From assembly GCA_963971305.1 (NCBI GenBank), contig OZ020313.1, forward strand, positions 24,468,602-24,532,601: 64,000 nt of DNA, written 5' to 3'. Of this stretch, positions 13,001 through 22,900 are shown in pieces. The position numbers and the translations under genes are program-made. The DNA is from Arcuatula senhousia. Taxonomy: Eukaryota > Mollusca > Bivalvia > Mytilida > Mytilidae. The notes under the pieces were generated by a model, which saw only the letters and a list, made by a program, of their open reading frames with translations, did not search any database and was not told the origin of the DNA. Position 1 is the stretch's first letter; each line of letters opens with the position of its first letter.

Positions 13001-15019
13001 TCAGGAATCTTTATTGTACGGAAGCGTATTGCTGCCACCCAATAAACCAAATACAGAAATAATTCGGTATGAGTTATTATCTCATAAGTATGACTTATAT
13101 CTCGTATGCATGACATAAATCTCGTACGTATGAATTATATCCAAAACGTATGACTTATTTCTGTATTTGTTTTATTGGGTGGCAGCAAAACACTTCCGTA
13201 TTATTGAGACACAATCAAGTGATTTTTGCCTTGATACTTTGGTTGAAAATTATGTCTTCAAATCATTTATGTGCCATTACCTTATATAATTTGGGCAATT
13301 TAAATGTATACGTTTGAAGCAAATCCTTCCGTTAGTCAGATTTTATCATTTGTCAGCGAAAAAAACAGTGGACATAGTTTCAAGTTACATGTCATTTACA
13401 AGTTACTTAAAGGAATAAAAGCGATTACCTCTTTTTGCGTTTCTTGTTCATTTCATCCAATCTGTTCCGTACTATCTCTAATCTCTTTTTTGTGCTACTG
13501 TCTTCTTCTAAATCTTTAGATTCAGCTCTTGTGGCTTCTAGACGACATCTCTACAAAAAGAAAGGGGGAATATTTGGTGTGATGTGTATCTGACGTACAT
13601 TATTTCTAAGACCCCCAAAAAGATTCTCCCGACACCAGGCATAGCCGGTTGATTGCATTGTTAGTAATTGGGTTTTATTGTTAAACGCTCTTAAATTCAT
13701 ATGGTGTTTGGCATTTTCAAATCTTTGGCAAGAGCCTTTCTGAAATGTCTTGGATAGCCAAAACATGCGTCAAGCGTAGCAAAGATTATTGCATAGAACT
13801 TTGTTCTGATTTTGATCTAAAAAATATTACGATCGCATTATCTGCACATTTTTGTGAATTTGGAATCGTTGTTACTAGTAATTTTTTTCTATTTAAGACA
13901 TCATCCATACCTCTTTCTGTCTTTCGTATGCCAAATCTAAAAGGAACATCTTCCTTAGATACTGTCTGTATTTATTGAATTCCTTTAAATTGCAGACGAC
14001 TTTTCCGTTATGCAGAAATCCATTTCTGACTAAATGGCGCCTCATTCGTGGAACATTGAAATGGTTCCGTAAATGTGGATCATGAAGCGGCTCATACTGG
14101 CTAAACGTGACGTGGCCACATGGATCAGTTAGGTCAAAATCAAGATGAGTTGTTTTATGTTTCTAAAAAATAAAGAATAAATCATTTGAAGGTTTGAAGG
14201 TTTAGTTTCGTTTGACTCCTTTCTAATTATTTGCGCGTTTCTCTTGTTTATTTAGCTCAGTGGATAATATATCTAGCTTTTCATATTATTGTAGTCAGCA
14301 TTTTACTTATAAAGATAAGCATCAAATAATACTCTATCCGTCATGCATTGGTGATCGACAGTACAGCAACACTAGCTTAAAACGAATATTGGTAAATTCA
14401 AATCCGATTCGCTGAATAAAAAATATCTTGACTTCAAAAATACTTTCTCTAATTTTCATCCGATCTATCAACCTTTCAACCAGTTGTGAAAAAATATTTC
14501 TCACCTCTAGAGAGAAATTTGTTCTCAGCGTAATTGCACGTGCAATTGATTGAGCGACCTTTTGCAATTTCTTACCTGCATGTAAACACTAGAAAAAAAC
14601 CTTCTACAACTTAATTCTCGATGATTATGGAATTTCTAACATCTCGAGAAATAAATTTGATATTTTAATCGCTCGGCAAGCCTCGCCATTAAAATAATCA
14701 AATTTATTTCTCTCGATGTTAGAAATTCCATAATCAACTCGATCGCGCTGTAGAAGCTATATATCTATGATTGCACAAATATGTTACTTACCGGTTCACA
14801 TAACCCCGTTGTGCATAATTTGAACGATCCTTTTGGTGTAGGGTATACTGGCAGTTTGGCATACAGAGGGACCTCTGACCATACAGGAAGACCGTCGCCT
14901 GCAGGCAAACATTTTTCCTTCTCTGCCGTTTTTGGTCTCGAAGGAAGAGTCAGTCTATCCATTTTGTGTTTTATGTTCCTCTTGTCTGACGCATTCTCGA
15001 AGCCATCTTGTTTGTACAA
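1..15019 (-). CDS. FSIP2: FSIP2-like (fibrous sheath-interacting protein 2) gene, 12 exons, 3' end beyond window
   Basis: Exons in transcript order: 14792-15019, 13911-14162, 13429-13550, 12419-12560, 11350-11460, 10777-10924, 10038-10163, 7943-8020, 6334-6422, 5340-5423, 4534-4564, 4034 to the left edge. All introns are GT-AG and the phases join to 5,445 nt, exactly 1,815 codons without a stop. Residues about 53-160 resemble the conserved N-terminus of vertebrate FSIP2: LPVYP, FDLTDP, LHDPHL, GKVVCNLKEFNKYRQYL. Then come a charged coiled coil (about 161-400), a basic patch, an acidic patch, and a very long helical repeat region. In mammals FSIP2 is a huge sperm-tail fibrous sheath protein that binds AKAP4. 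The vertebrate gene also has very large late exons. The start at 15019 is the first Met in frame; a second Met at residue 20 (14962) is possible. Family assignment rests on remembered N-terminal similarity; the mussel role is inferred. Confidence 0.85.
4534..8020 (-). CDS. FSIP2: FSIP2-like exons 8-11 (short linker exons)
   Basis: Exons 7943-8020 (78 nt), 6334-6422 (89), 5340-5423 (84) and 4534-4564 (31). The product passes from a very basic stretch (ARRRGRKTRYR) to an acidic one (IEETPEDDEWDNEVDQEE) and then a short linker. Exon 11 is a 31-nt microexon. It is placed because it alone joins the phase of exon 10 to exon 12, and because it has a clean TTTTTTCAG acceptor and GTAAGA donor. Confidence 0.8.
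5930..6050 (+). repeat. Penelope-like element 3' tail, partial solo copy
   Basis: It contains the tail series cgttctcgttggtgctcact, ttcggacttttgacattcg and ggtacctctgcttctt, as in the complete tails at 45095 and 63230. It lies in FSIP2-like intron 9. Confidence 0.6.
6535..6975 (+). repeat. Non-autonomous repeat with GACGGACGG block (family A)
   Basis: It begins gcgagccactgctcactcag with a long C run, has two internal units around 6600-6680 and 6770-6870 (sharing ggtaaa.ggaagt and aaaggacct.atact.aagtca), and ends gaaggacggacggacag followed by ttcgaagcgggg. A reverse-oriented relative lies at 57145-57362. There is no coding capacity. Confidence 0.65.
7205..7572 (+). repeat. Decayed family B element, two tandem units
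   Basis: Two diverged copies of the family B unit (ggtgcacgtct, aagtttcatagaaatcc, gagttgcggataagagat) are followed by acgggtggacggacatcc and a C-rich end. It lies in FSIP2-like intron 8. Confidence 0.6.
8355..9915 (+). repeat. Family B tandem-repeat element, interrupted by a solo LTR
   Basis: It starts tgtgagccgcagctcaca and ends ggacggaaggacggacatcc plus a palindromic cccccacttttgaagtgggg. Inside are five roughly 180-bp units starting near 8417, 8596, 8737, 9538 and 9723, each with tgcacatctaca, aagtttcatgaaaatccat and aggagttgcggataagag. The third junction is split by the LTR at 8851-9468. No ORF is credible. Confidence 0.75.
8851..9468 (+). mobile_element. Solo LTR, 618 bp, TSD GTAC
   Basis: The sequence runs from TGTCGTGGGG to CCCATAACA (canonical TG...CA) and is flanked by GTAC at 8847-8850 and 9469-9472. 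Uninterrupted sister units of the host repeat read gggtacccccat, so the empty site can be read directly. An AATAAA lies at 9385-9390, in keeping with an R-region polyadenylation signal. There is no internal coding region, so this is the product of LTR-LTR recombination. The 4-bp duplication does not by itself fix the superfamily. Confidence 0.8.
10038..13550 (-). CDS. FSIP2: FSIP2-like exons 3-7 (coiled-coil region)
   Basis: Five short exons, 13429-13550 (122 nt), 12419-12560 (142), 11350-11460 (111), 10777-10924 (148) and 10038-10163 (126), encode an almost continuous Lys/Arg/Glu/Gln-rich helix, for example RLREQRL-like heptads, MRRWKMQERQRQRR and IQESWEQRKKNQE. Each acceptor choice is forced by reading frame: for exon 7 the alternative AG two bases on gives a stop within six codons. 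The introns carry MITEs and tandem-repeat elements listed separately. Confidence 0.85.
10283..10496 (+). repeat. Family B element, truncated copy
   Basis: It has gcgagtcgcagcctacacataaa at the start, the gatgcacttctacatta core, and a single degraded unit followed by gaccgcaggacgg. It lies in FSIP2-like intron 6. Confidence 0.5.
11765..11990 (+). repeat. Family B element, truncated copy
   Basis: It contains aactagaaaaaactgta, tatccccacacccc, ccaatgtgcacatgga, gatggagttgcaaacaaga, gacggacacccctatcacta and a C-rich end: the family B order with one unit. Confidence 0.55.
12215..12415 (+). repeat. Penelope-like element 3' tail, solo copy
   Basis: This copy matches the tail that follows the reverse transcriptase at 63200-63430: tagcaagctcttccgga, gttgttgatttctgttcg, tactgttcttgttcatg, ttcggactgatgacac, gcccctattggtgcctc-like order. 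It lies in intron 4 of the FSIP2-like gene and ends within about five bases of the exon 4 donor. Confidence 0.7.
13017..13200. mobile_element. MITE, 184 bp, about 46-bp TIRs, TSD TTATTG
   Basis: The left end TACGGAAGCGTATTGCTGCC is mirrored by the right end ggcagcaaaacacttccgta, and the match continues through the cacccaataaa and tacagaaataa blocks. TTATTG flanks it at 13011-13016 and 13201-13206. The centre holds several degenerate cgtatgacttat motifs. It lies in FSIP2-like intron 3. Confidence 0.8.
13645..13830 (+). repeat. Interspersed repeat with 'acgcgcgtc'-type module (family G), diverged
   Basis: It shares with 17030-17225 and 25690-25790 the order catatggtgtttggc..ttcaaat, agcc, gaaatgtcttggatag, aaacatgcgtcaagcgtagc, gaactttgtt.tgattttgat. 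It lies in FSIP2-like intron 2. Confidence 0.55.
13911..14162 (-). CDS. FSIP2: FSIP2-like exon 2 (diagnostic conserved block)
   Basis: These 84 codons (residues 77-160), acceptor TTTTTTAG and donor GTATGG, are phase 0 on both sides. They hold the best family signature in the gene: FDLTDP, then PLHDPHLRNHF, then GFLHNGKVVCNLKEFNKYRQ. The same order and spacing occur in the vertebrate FSIP2 N-terminus as I remember it. This exon is the basis for naming the gene. Confidence 0.85.
14601..14756. mobile_element. Palindromic MITE, 156 bp
   Basis: CTTCTACA at 14601 pairs with TGTAGAAG ending at 14756. Inner arms gattatggaatttctaacat and atgttagaaattccataatc are exact complements, as are the aaataaatttgat arms. 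It begins to end only about 35 bp from the exon 1 donor of the FSIP2-like gene. Confidence 0.75.
14792..15019 (-). CDS. FSIP2: FSIP2-like exon 1 (start codon)
   Basis: This exon encodes 76 residues ending in TTGLCEP, then donor GTAAGT at 14791-14786, leaving phase 0. The segment LPVYPTPKG..FKLCTTGL matches in spacing the FSIP2 N-terminal block that reads roughly LPVIPG..VFYTTxLG in vertebrates (from memory). In-frame stops precede the first ATG. No signal peptide is visible. Confidence 0.75.
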
Positions 15020-16824
15020 TGTTTGTCGCTATGTTTTTTTTCGGCGTTTGACGTTACAATACTCACCAAGTAGCAACGTCTAGCTGTGACGGTACAATGC
15101 ATTTTTAATTGTGACGTCGACGTTAGTTTCTTTGCTGTATTGGTATTGACATTTTTTTTTAGCCGGGAGGGTGTGCAAGTCCGAAATTCACCACCTGAAT
15201 ATACTTCGAGATATGCTTTTTCGTGAAAATTTGTTTCCAACAAAAATATAATATATTCATGGGAGCAAGGAGGGTTGTACAAATAGAGGAAAAGAACAAT
15301 AGATAGATTTTACATAGTTTATCATAAGATAAAATATAAAATTATATTAATATAAACTGACTAGCAGAGTCTTTTGTTACTTGATTTAGATTCTTTATAT
15401 CATTTTCACACATGGAGACGTATAAGGCTACCACACCTGGTAAGCATCAACTGGAGGATTTCACGAGAGATGACAAAACCTTACCAAGATTCACGTAAAG
15501 TTGGTCTTGGTTATGCATTTATAAAGAGTTTTTTTTGTCCGGTAAAGAAAAAAGTAAACGAATTTGGATTCTGTTTTATGTCGGGTTTTTTGTTTTGTGT
15601 GATTGTGATTTAAAATATCGTATCAAAACATCAAAATATTGACAAACCCATTTATACGTGAACTCATCTTACTAGGGGTGGCTTCTCGATCATGAGAAAT
15701 GGTACATGTAAAGGGTGTGTCCATGCATGTAAGCAACGGATATCATGTTTAAAGTAGCGCAAAATCCCTTTCCAATGAACAGTTAGAATAATTAATACCC
15801 TATTTGTTACTACATCGTGTAAATGTATAAAAATGAAAAAAAAAAAAAAACAGTAAGAAGAGCTATGTTTGGCCATGCTCAGTAATTCAAACTACTAGTA
15901 ATCAAAATATCGATTTAAATATTCCAATTATACATACACATGTATGCAACAATATTTAAAATCCGAAATCGAAACTGATACCACATGTACCAGTTGTACG
16001 AGGCTGTATAAAGTAGACATTGTCGCCATGGCAATAGGGTCCACATTGGCCAAACATGTTTATGATTGCTTTGACCCGTTCGTATGTATTTTGAAAATAA
16101 AGATCATTAATTAATTCTGTTACTTTTATCAATTCACACTGACGAATCCCCCTTTGTTTCCGAAATTTGTCATTTTCGTGAGATTTTTCGTAAAATTGAC
16201 CCGGAACCCCCTATTGTCCGCAGTTAACTGGAGATTGACCCCCTCTTTCGAAAATGTATGATTCACATTTGATTCCATAAACTGTTCAAAATGATTTAAA
16301 AGAATCTAACGTACCGACCCATTGACCCATTACCGAATAGTTTCGTGTCCATGAAATAATATAACAAGGAGTTTTCTTTTATCTTCAAAGTATGCGATTT
16401 AAAATTTGATAATAGACCAAGTCAAAATTTAAATTCACTTTGGCCTTTCCTAAACACTTCCTTGTACCTATATTTTAAAATAATTCAAAAAATTATATAT
16501 ATCCGAACATAATCATAAAGATTAGCTAACATAGATATATCACAAGCTTAGTTATGATCACCAAAAATACTAAGTGATTTTAAAAAATGAAATATACTTT
16601 GATGTAGAAAAGCGTTTGACGAATTTTTATAAACAAAAATCCATATATATACATGATATACACGATTAAATTTAAACAGTTTTCATTTGATGAACAAGAC
16701 GTAATACTTTGGGGTATTTTTAAGTGATTGTCGTATTTCCGTAAAATCCGACAAGATGAAATGAAGGATAGTTTGTAGGTCCAAGTAGTGATTTCCGCCA
16801 TAGAATACAACATGACAATAAAAA
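15020..16824. other. Divergent intergenic region between FSIP2-like and EGF-receptor genes
   Basis: This 1.8-kb spacer separates the two start codons and should hold both promoters and 5' UTRs. It contains the family F repeat copy at about 15415-15680 and an A-run at 15836-15850. I see no convincing TATA box, CpG-rich block or additional coding exon. Confidence 0.6.
15415..15680 (+). repeat. Family F interspersed repeat (copy 1)
   Basis: It shows the series cacctggtaagcatcaactg, gaggatttcacgagagatga, cttaccaagattcacgta, ttggtc/ttttgg, tgtccggtaaagaa, atcgtatcaaaaca, cgtgaactcatcttactagg. Other copies lie at 21282-21512 (-), 33716-33918 (-) and 34258-34490 (+). It is 230-270 bp and non-coding. 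Confidence 0.7.
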
Positions 16825-16925
16825 ATGGATAAAATTTGCATTTTAATTTTGATTTTTTGTTGTTGGATACCATCGCTTGTCACAGTAATTACTGGACCGG
16901 GCGAAGGCGTGCAGACAGAACAAAA
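16825..16925 (+). CDS. EGF receptor exon 1 (signal peptide)
   Basis: ATG at 16825 starts MDKICILILIFCCWIPSLVT, a classic signal peptide: one Lys, then a hydrophobic core. The exon ends AA before GTAAGT. An upstream ATG at 16812 opens only six codons before TAA, so 16825 is chosen. Confidence 0.8.
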
Positions 16926-19900
16926 GTAAGTACTTCATTATATCAGCGATATATTTAAGAATACATCAAAGCCATAGATTATCCGTTCAAAATTGTCTAA
17001 ACCCTAAAGGTTCTTCTCACCCTCAGACATAGTTTGATGATCTTGGTTTAAATGGTGACAAGTTTTGTATTTTGGGTTTCATTGTTCTATGCTCTTCATA
17101 ATCATGTAGTGTTTGGCCGTTTCAAAATTTTGTGTAGAGCACCTCTGATGAGTCTTGAATAGACGAAACGCGCGTCAGGCGTAGGAAAATTTAATGTCTG
17201 GAACTTTGTTGTTATTTTGATTTTTATAGCGCATTCATCTCTATTTTATGCCCCCGCGACAACTTGTTTTACTCCGATACCTGTACATTTCGATCGGTAT
17301 GAACATTTTCTTTTCTATTTATAGTAGATAAGAACGATTTGAAATTTACCAGTGTGTTTTGGTTTGAATGCATACTTGTATATGCTGTAAACGATTTTGA
17401 TACATGTCGGGCTCCTACTTCCTGTTCCATTTAGCAAAATTGTTACTTCATGTAGATTTTTGACATCTCATTTTCTTCTACTTTCTTTTTTATATGTAGT
17501 ATGTATTTTGTAAAAATATTTTTTATGGACTCAATAATATAGACGAGCTTTCTTGACAAAACATGCTTTAGGGGCCTCACCCTAAAAACATGAAATACCC
17601 ATTATGTAAAATGGGTTAGGGTATGGAAAACAGCTAATCTGCAAGTAGACAGGAATAGAAGAAAATAAAGCTATATTTTCTTAACTTACAATAAAAAAAA
17701 ATCTTCAGCATCATTTTTCCTGTAATTTAAACGCAGATAATATTCAGGGATAAACAAATATAGACGGACGAATTGAGAATTAACTTTATCGGATAAACGG
17801 ACGGGCAGACTATTTTAATCAATATGCCCCAGATGAACGAGTCACAAAGATAAGGAATAAATTGTCCCATTTGACCTCTAACTTTATTTACTGTCTACTA
17901 ATAGAAAATAATGAGATGTGGAATAAGTGTACGCGACACAGCTCACATAACTAGTGGAAATTAAAAAGAGAACACAATGGACAACCGCCAGCAGCCTTCA
18001 ACGAGGCCAGTAGGCACTGCTCTCCGTTCTGCAATTGGCCCATGGTCTAAATAGAATGTAAATAAGTTTGTATTATCAAAATAATTTTGGTTTTCAGAAC
18101 ACAAACCGTAGGCAATAAAACAACTACCATAACAGTATATTCCTGCAAAACTGGGTACGTCGAAGCAGAGGCGGGAACATGTTCAAGTAAGATAAAATTT
18201 CTGGTCGTATTTCAAATATTTTAGATAGTGTTTATTTATTTTAATGATAAGCCACCTCACATGAAACACCGGGGAAAAACAAGGAAATTGGTCATACTTA
18301 TGTATAGCTTTTAATGTCACTCATCACCCAAAGTATCCAGGTTTACAATCTACATTAAATTAATAACGAGAGTTGCATACGACACAACATTCAGTCATTG
18401 GCGGACCCATTTTTTGAAAGTATGGGTCACACTTATAGGATACTGAAGAAAGGTGAAGGTGAAGGCTGATTTTGCTTAAAATTGGCTCGATTTTTTCTAA
18501 TCGAGGAAAAGGGGGGGGTCCAACCCCCCTTCTGGACCCGCCACCGAATCTGATAAAATGCCAGGCCCTGTAACCGTCAATTACTAATCTAGCACTTTAA
18601 CTAATTTTTCTTTTTTGTGTCTCAATTACTTTTATTTAATATTATAAATGAGCCACACGATCTCGCTTTCCCTATCAATATTTTGTGCGAGTCAATGTAC
18701 CATACGTAAAAAACCAACTATTTATTCATATGGCACATTGACTTTAACTTAATATTGAGAGAATGAAAGAAGAGCATGTCCCTGTGATTCCGTCAAAGGA
18801 GAAAGTTTACATCCCTAGAAAGGTAATTGATACGGAAGCGGTTTAGTTAGGTTTTCATATATTTCTTCTACAATTTTAATTTTTTTCTAATTTATATTTT
18901 TTTATAAACCGGATAAAACGGAACTCATTTCATTGGCTTACCCAAACCATCTTAAGGTGAACTCTTAGAATTTTCTACGTACAATGACGTAGTTCTTTTA
19001 GAGGTGGCTCAGTGACATAAAATCTGAATAAACCTTCCATTTTCTTCGAACTGCCGGTAAAGTCAGGACTATTGCCATTTTAATTTCTTGAATTTTTATT
19101 GTTAATAATATTTTAACTGGTTAATGTATTGTATTTATTAACAAATTCAATTTAATGTTAAGTTATAATATTTTGTATTTGTTTGTTTATTTGTGTTGTG
19201 TGGTTTTGTAATATGTTTTGTTAAAACGTATCACAAAAACCCTTCACAAATCCATTTCATCTTTCCTTCGTAATAATTAGTTTGCTTTGTCAAAACATTA
19301 TTTACCAAACAAGGAATCATATTTCATGTATTTAAGTACTTATTCTTAGCAAATGGAAAGACCAATTGAATCTCCCTTTTCAATCGAAGGAAATTTCCCA
19401 ATTTCATTTTTGTTTATTGAAAATATCTGTCCTGTTTATGTAACTTAGTATGATAAAACTGACTTTTATAAATCATTTGTTAAAGTAAATTACATAATTA
19501 GCCACAATGATGTGCAGGGACGTCACTGGTACATATAACATGACAAACAGGATATTTACTTTGTATCTTTATAAAAAGTGCTTAAAGGGTCCATAAAATG
19601 AGATTATACGAGATAGACCTTTAGCTTGTCTTCCTAGTTACATGTATAACTCTTTCGAAGAAAAGGATTTGTAAGCATATTTAATGACAGAAAATAAATT
19701 GTCGCTTATCATTCTTTTCGAAGTGCAACCCGAGAAAGTGATTTTTTCGTGTCATAGCGTTTAAGTTCACGTGAGCTATTGCCATCACTTGGCGTCCGTC
19801 GTCGTCTTAAAGTTTGTCCATTGTCATCGTTTACTTTTCATGAAAAATCATCTCCTCTGAAACTATAAACTGTAGGATTTACTTTGAAACTTGGCACACA

Positions 19901-22900
19901 TCATCTTCTTGATGTCCTCTACCAAGATTGCAAAAATTATTACTACCGACCAGGAACTTTTGAAGGTGAAAAATGGAGTTATTTCGTGTTTTTGGCCTAT
20001 AACTATTGCAAAAAGAGATAGAGAAAAGCTCTTGCTTCCAAAAATCTTCAGCTGATTTTGCTGTACAAAATTCCTCATTGGGTCGAATTTCTCAGATAAC
20101 CCATTATTGGGGTTATGGTTCTTCAAAGGTGAAACATATCTCGATTTTTCATGTGTTTGGCATTTAGAATGAAAACTATTGCAGATAGAGAAAAACTGTT
20201 GCATGCTTAAACCTTCAGCTGATTAGGCTCTGCAAAAGTGTTCATTGGGGCGAAGTTGTCAGATGACCTCTAATAAGGGATATGGCCCTTTAAAGGTACA
20301 AAATAGCGCTTGTCCTGTGTTTGGCTTAAAGAATGAAAACAATTGCAGGTAGAAAAATGTTTCTTGCTTCAACTATCAGCTGATTGAGCTCTACAAAAGT
20401 CTCCTTTGGGTCGAAGTTGTGAGATGATAGGGGTTATGGTTCTTTAGAGGTAAAAAAGTAGCGTTTTTAGATGTTTTTGGCCTATAGTATGAAAACTAAT
20501 GCAGATAAAGAAAAGCCGTTGCTTGATTAAACTTTCAGCCTTGAGCTTTACAAACGTCTACAAAGGTTCGAAGATGTCAAATGACCCTTCATAGGGTTGT
20601 TAATTTTAAAATGTGAAAAATAGTGGGGGATGTGTGTGTTTTGCCTATAGAATGTACACTGCTGCAAATAGAGAGTAAATGTTGCTTGCTAAAACCTACA
20701 GTTCATTCGGCTCTCCAAAATATCCATTAGGCTGAAGTTGTCAGATAACCCCTTCTCAAAGTTATGGCCCCTAATTGTCAAGTTTTGGGTTTATGCCTTG
20801 CATATTAAACCAAGTATACGAAATTCAGAAAAGCCTTTGTTTGCTTAAATGTTCAGCAATATGATGATCCTTCTTTGGAGTTTTTCGCCTCAGATGCCCC
20901 ATAATATTTTCATTCTATCATTCGTTGAAGTAATAGGAGCGATTCGGGCTCCTGGGAGCCTCTAGTTCAGTAATCATCTGTGGCGGATCCAGAAATTTTC
21001 AAGTGACAGGGCTTTCAATTAAAAAGATCTCCTGAGACCTCTCGTTTCATAAAGTTCCTAACAAATTTACCTGTCAAATGGGATGGGGCGCTCCCGGCAC
21101 GCCGATTCTAAATTTGCCTTTGATCCCCATGCAAAGACAATGTTTCAAACTTTTTTTTTTACTAGTATTTCAACTCAAAGGAAATTTTGCAGGCAATGGA
21201 AAAGAAAACTCCACATTTTTATTTGTGTATGCTAAGATTCATACTTACACTTCTAATAATTGTCTACTATTTTCACCCCTCGTATGGTGAATTCATGTAA
21301 AGATGGTTATGGTAAATATTTGTGTTTCGATACGATAATTTTAATCACAATACTAGAAAACCGATACAAAACAAAATCCAAACTAGTTTACTTTTTTATT
21401 CACTGGACAAAACATATATCCCATTTAAATGCCTTACCAAAACCAAATCTACGTGAATCTTGACTTGTTTTGCTCATCTCTCGTGAACTCCTCTAGGTGG
21501 GGCTAAACAGGTGTGATTTTATGCCTTATTTTTATCTTAAGGTAGATGGGGTGTCTATCACTGAGCATCTTTTTGCACATCTATCATAACTTTTAATTTT
21601 ATAATGTTAGCTATTTTAATTGATATCTATTCGGCTAGGTAAACATCAAAATGTATAATTACAACAAAAATTTGGATAAAACTCACCTTCTTTGTGAATT
21701 TCAATATTTTCCCGTACTTTTTAAGGGGAGATAATTTGTATAGAAATAATAGGGAAAAAAGCTCATTTTTCAATTTTTCCAAAAAATTTGCTGGTGAACT
21801 TTATTTCTTATTTAGTATATTTAAAAATGAATACAAAACAAAAATGTTCACCTTTTTTTAGAAAAATCTATGGAGCAGATTTTCTTAGATGAAGAAAATC
21901 TGAATAATCCCTATTGATCCTATATTAAAAGTACCAAAATCATGCATTTTTCAAAGTCATTTCTACAAAAATTCCTCTGGTGAACTTTTAATTTTTTAAT
22001 CGAAATTTAAAGTACCATTCTAGAGCTAACTGTGGCAAAAATTTAAGAAAATTCTATGGATAAATTTTTAGACACCCCATCTACCTTAAAGCCTTTGTGC
22101 AGTTTAGAATACTCATAGAATTGCTAAATAAGGCATAGCAGCATCAGCTCTATATAATTCATTTTACATAAAGTTTAAGTATTTTTCATGCGTATTCTTT
22201 GAGGCGTTTTCTTTCCGTTTTTCAGTTAACCCAAATATAGCCAAATATCAACAATGCCTTGCCATTTGGCTTTTGCGTGCAAGATTATTTTTTTATCTAC
22301 TCACATATGTTCACATAGAAGGTTATAACGGGGTAATTCACGCTTTATTATTTCCTGTTCAACTTGGACGGAAAGAAAAAGAATAGAGAAAACAACAAAA
22401 GAAATCTTGTAACATGAAAGAGAAAATTTTATATCTAACGCTGCTGTACCTTATTTTGATTTCTTTGTGAAGTTAAAGCTACACATAGACTAGGTAAAAT
22501 AAAATGGGTAAAAACAACCATTTTATCCGAAGTGTAATCATTAACCTTTGGCAATCTATTTGGCCTAAAAATATGTTCTACAAGTAAATGCTAAGGCATC
22601 TTTTATACCTTTTCACTGATTGTTATAACCCAGAAAACTATTTAGATATTTCTGTTTAGCCCCATCTAGCGCTCCCAAGTTAGTACATTGACTTGCCACG
22701 GGGTTCCAAATATGGGATGATAAAGTCCACTAGTATCCTGTTGCACTTCAAGTACACGGTACGGTACAGATTGAAAATGAAACCCAAAGGTTTTCTTGAC
22801 TGTTCCTGCTCCCACGGGAGGGGGTGGGGGACTGAGTGTTACGCTAATGTATGCACTAATATTTGACCATTTAAGATACTTCATATTTATTATTTTGTGA

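Noticed and set aside
19863..20204. 113-codon minus-strand frame
   Set aside because: It lies entirely inside GCTCA family copy 1, and its product follows the repeat units.
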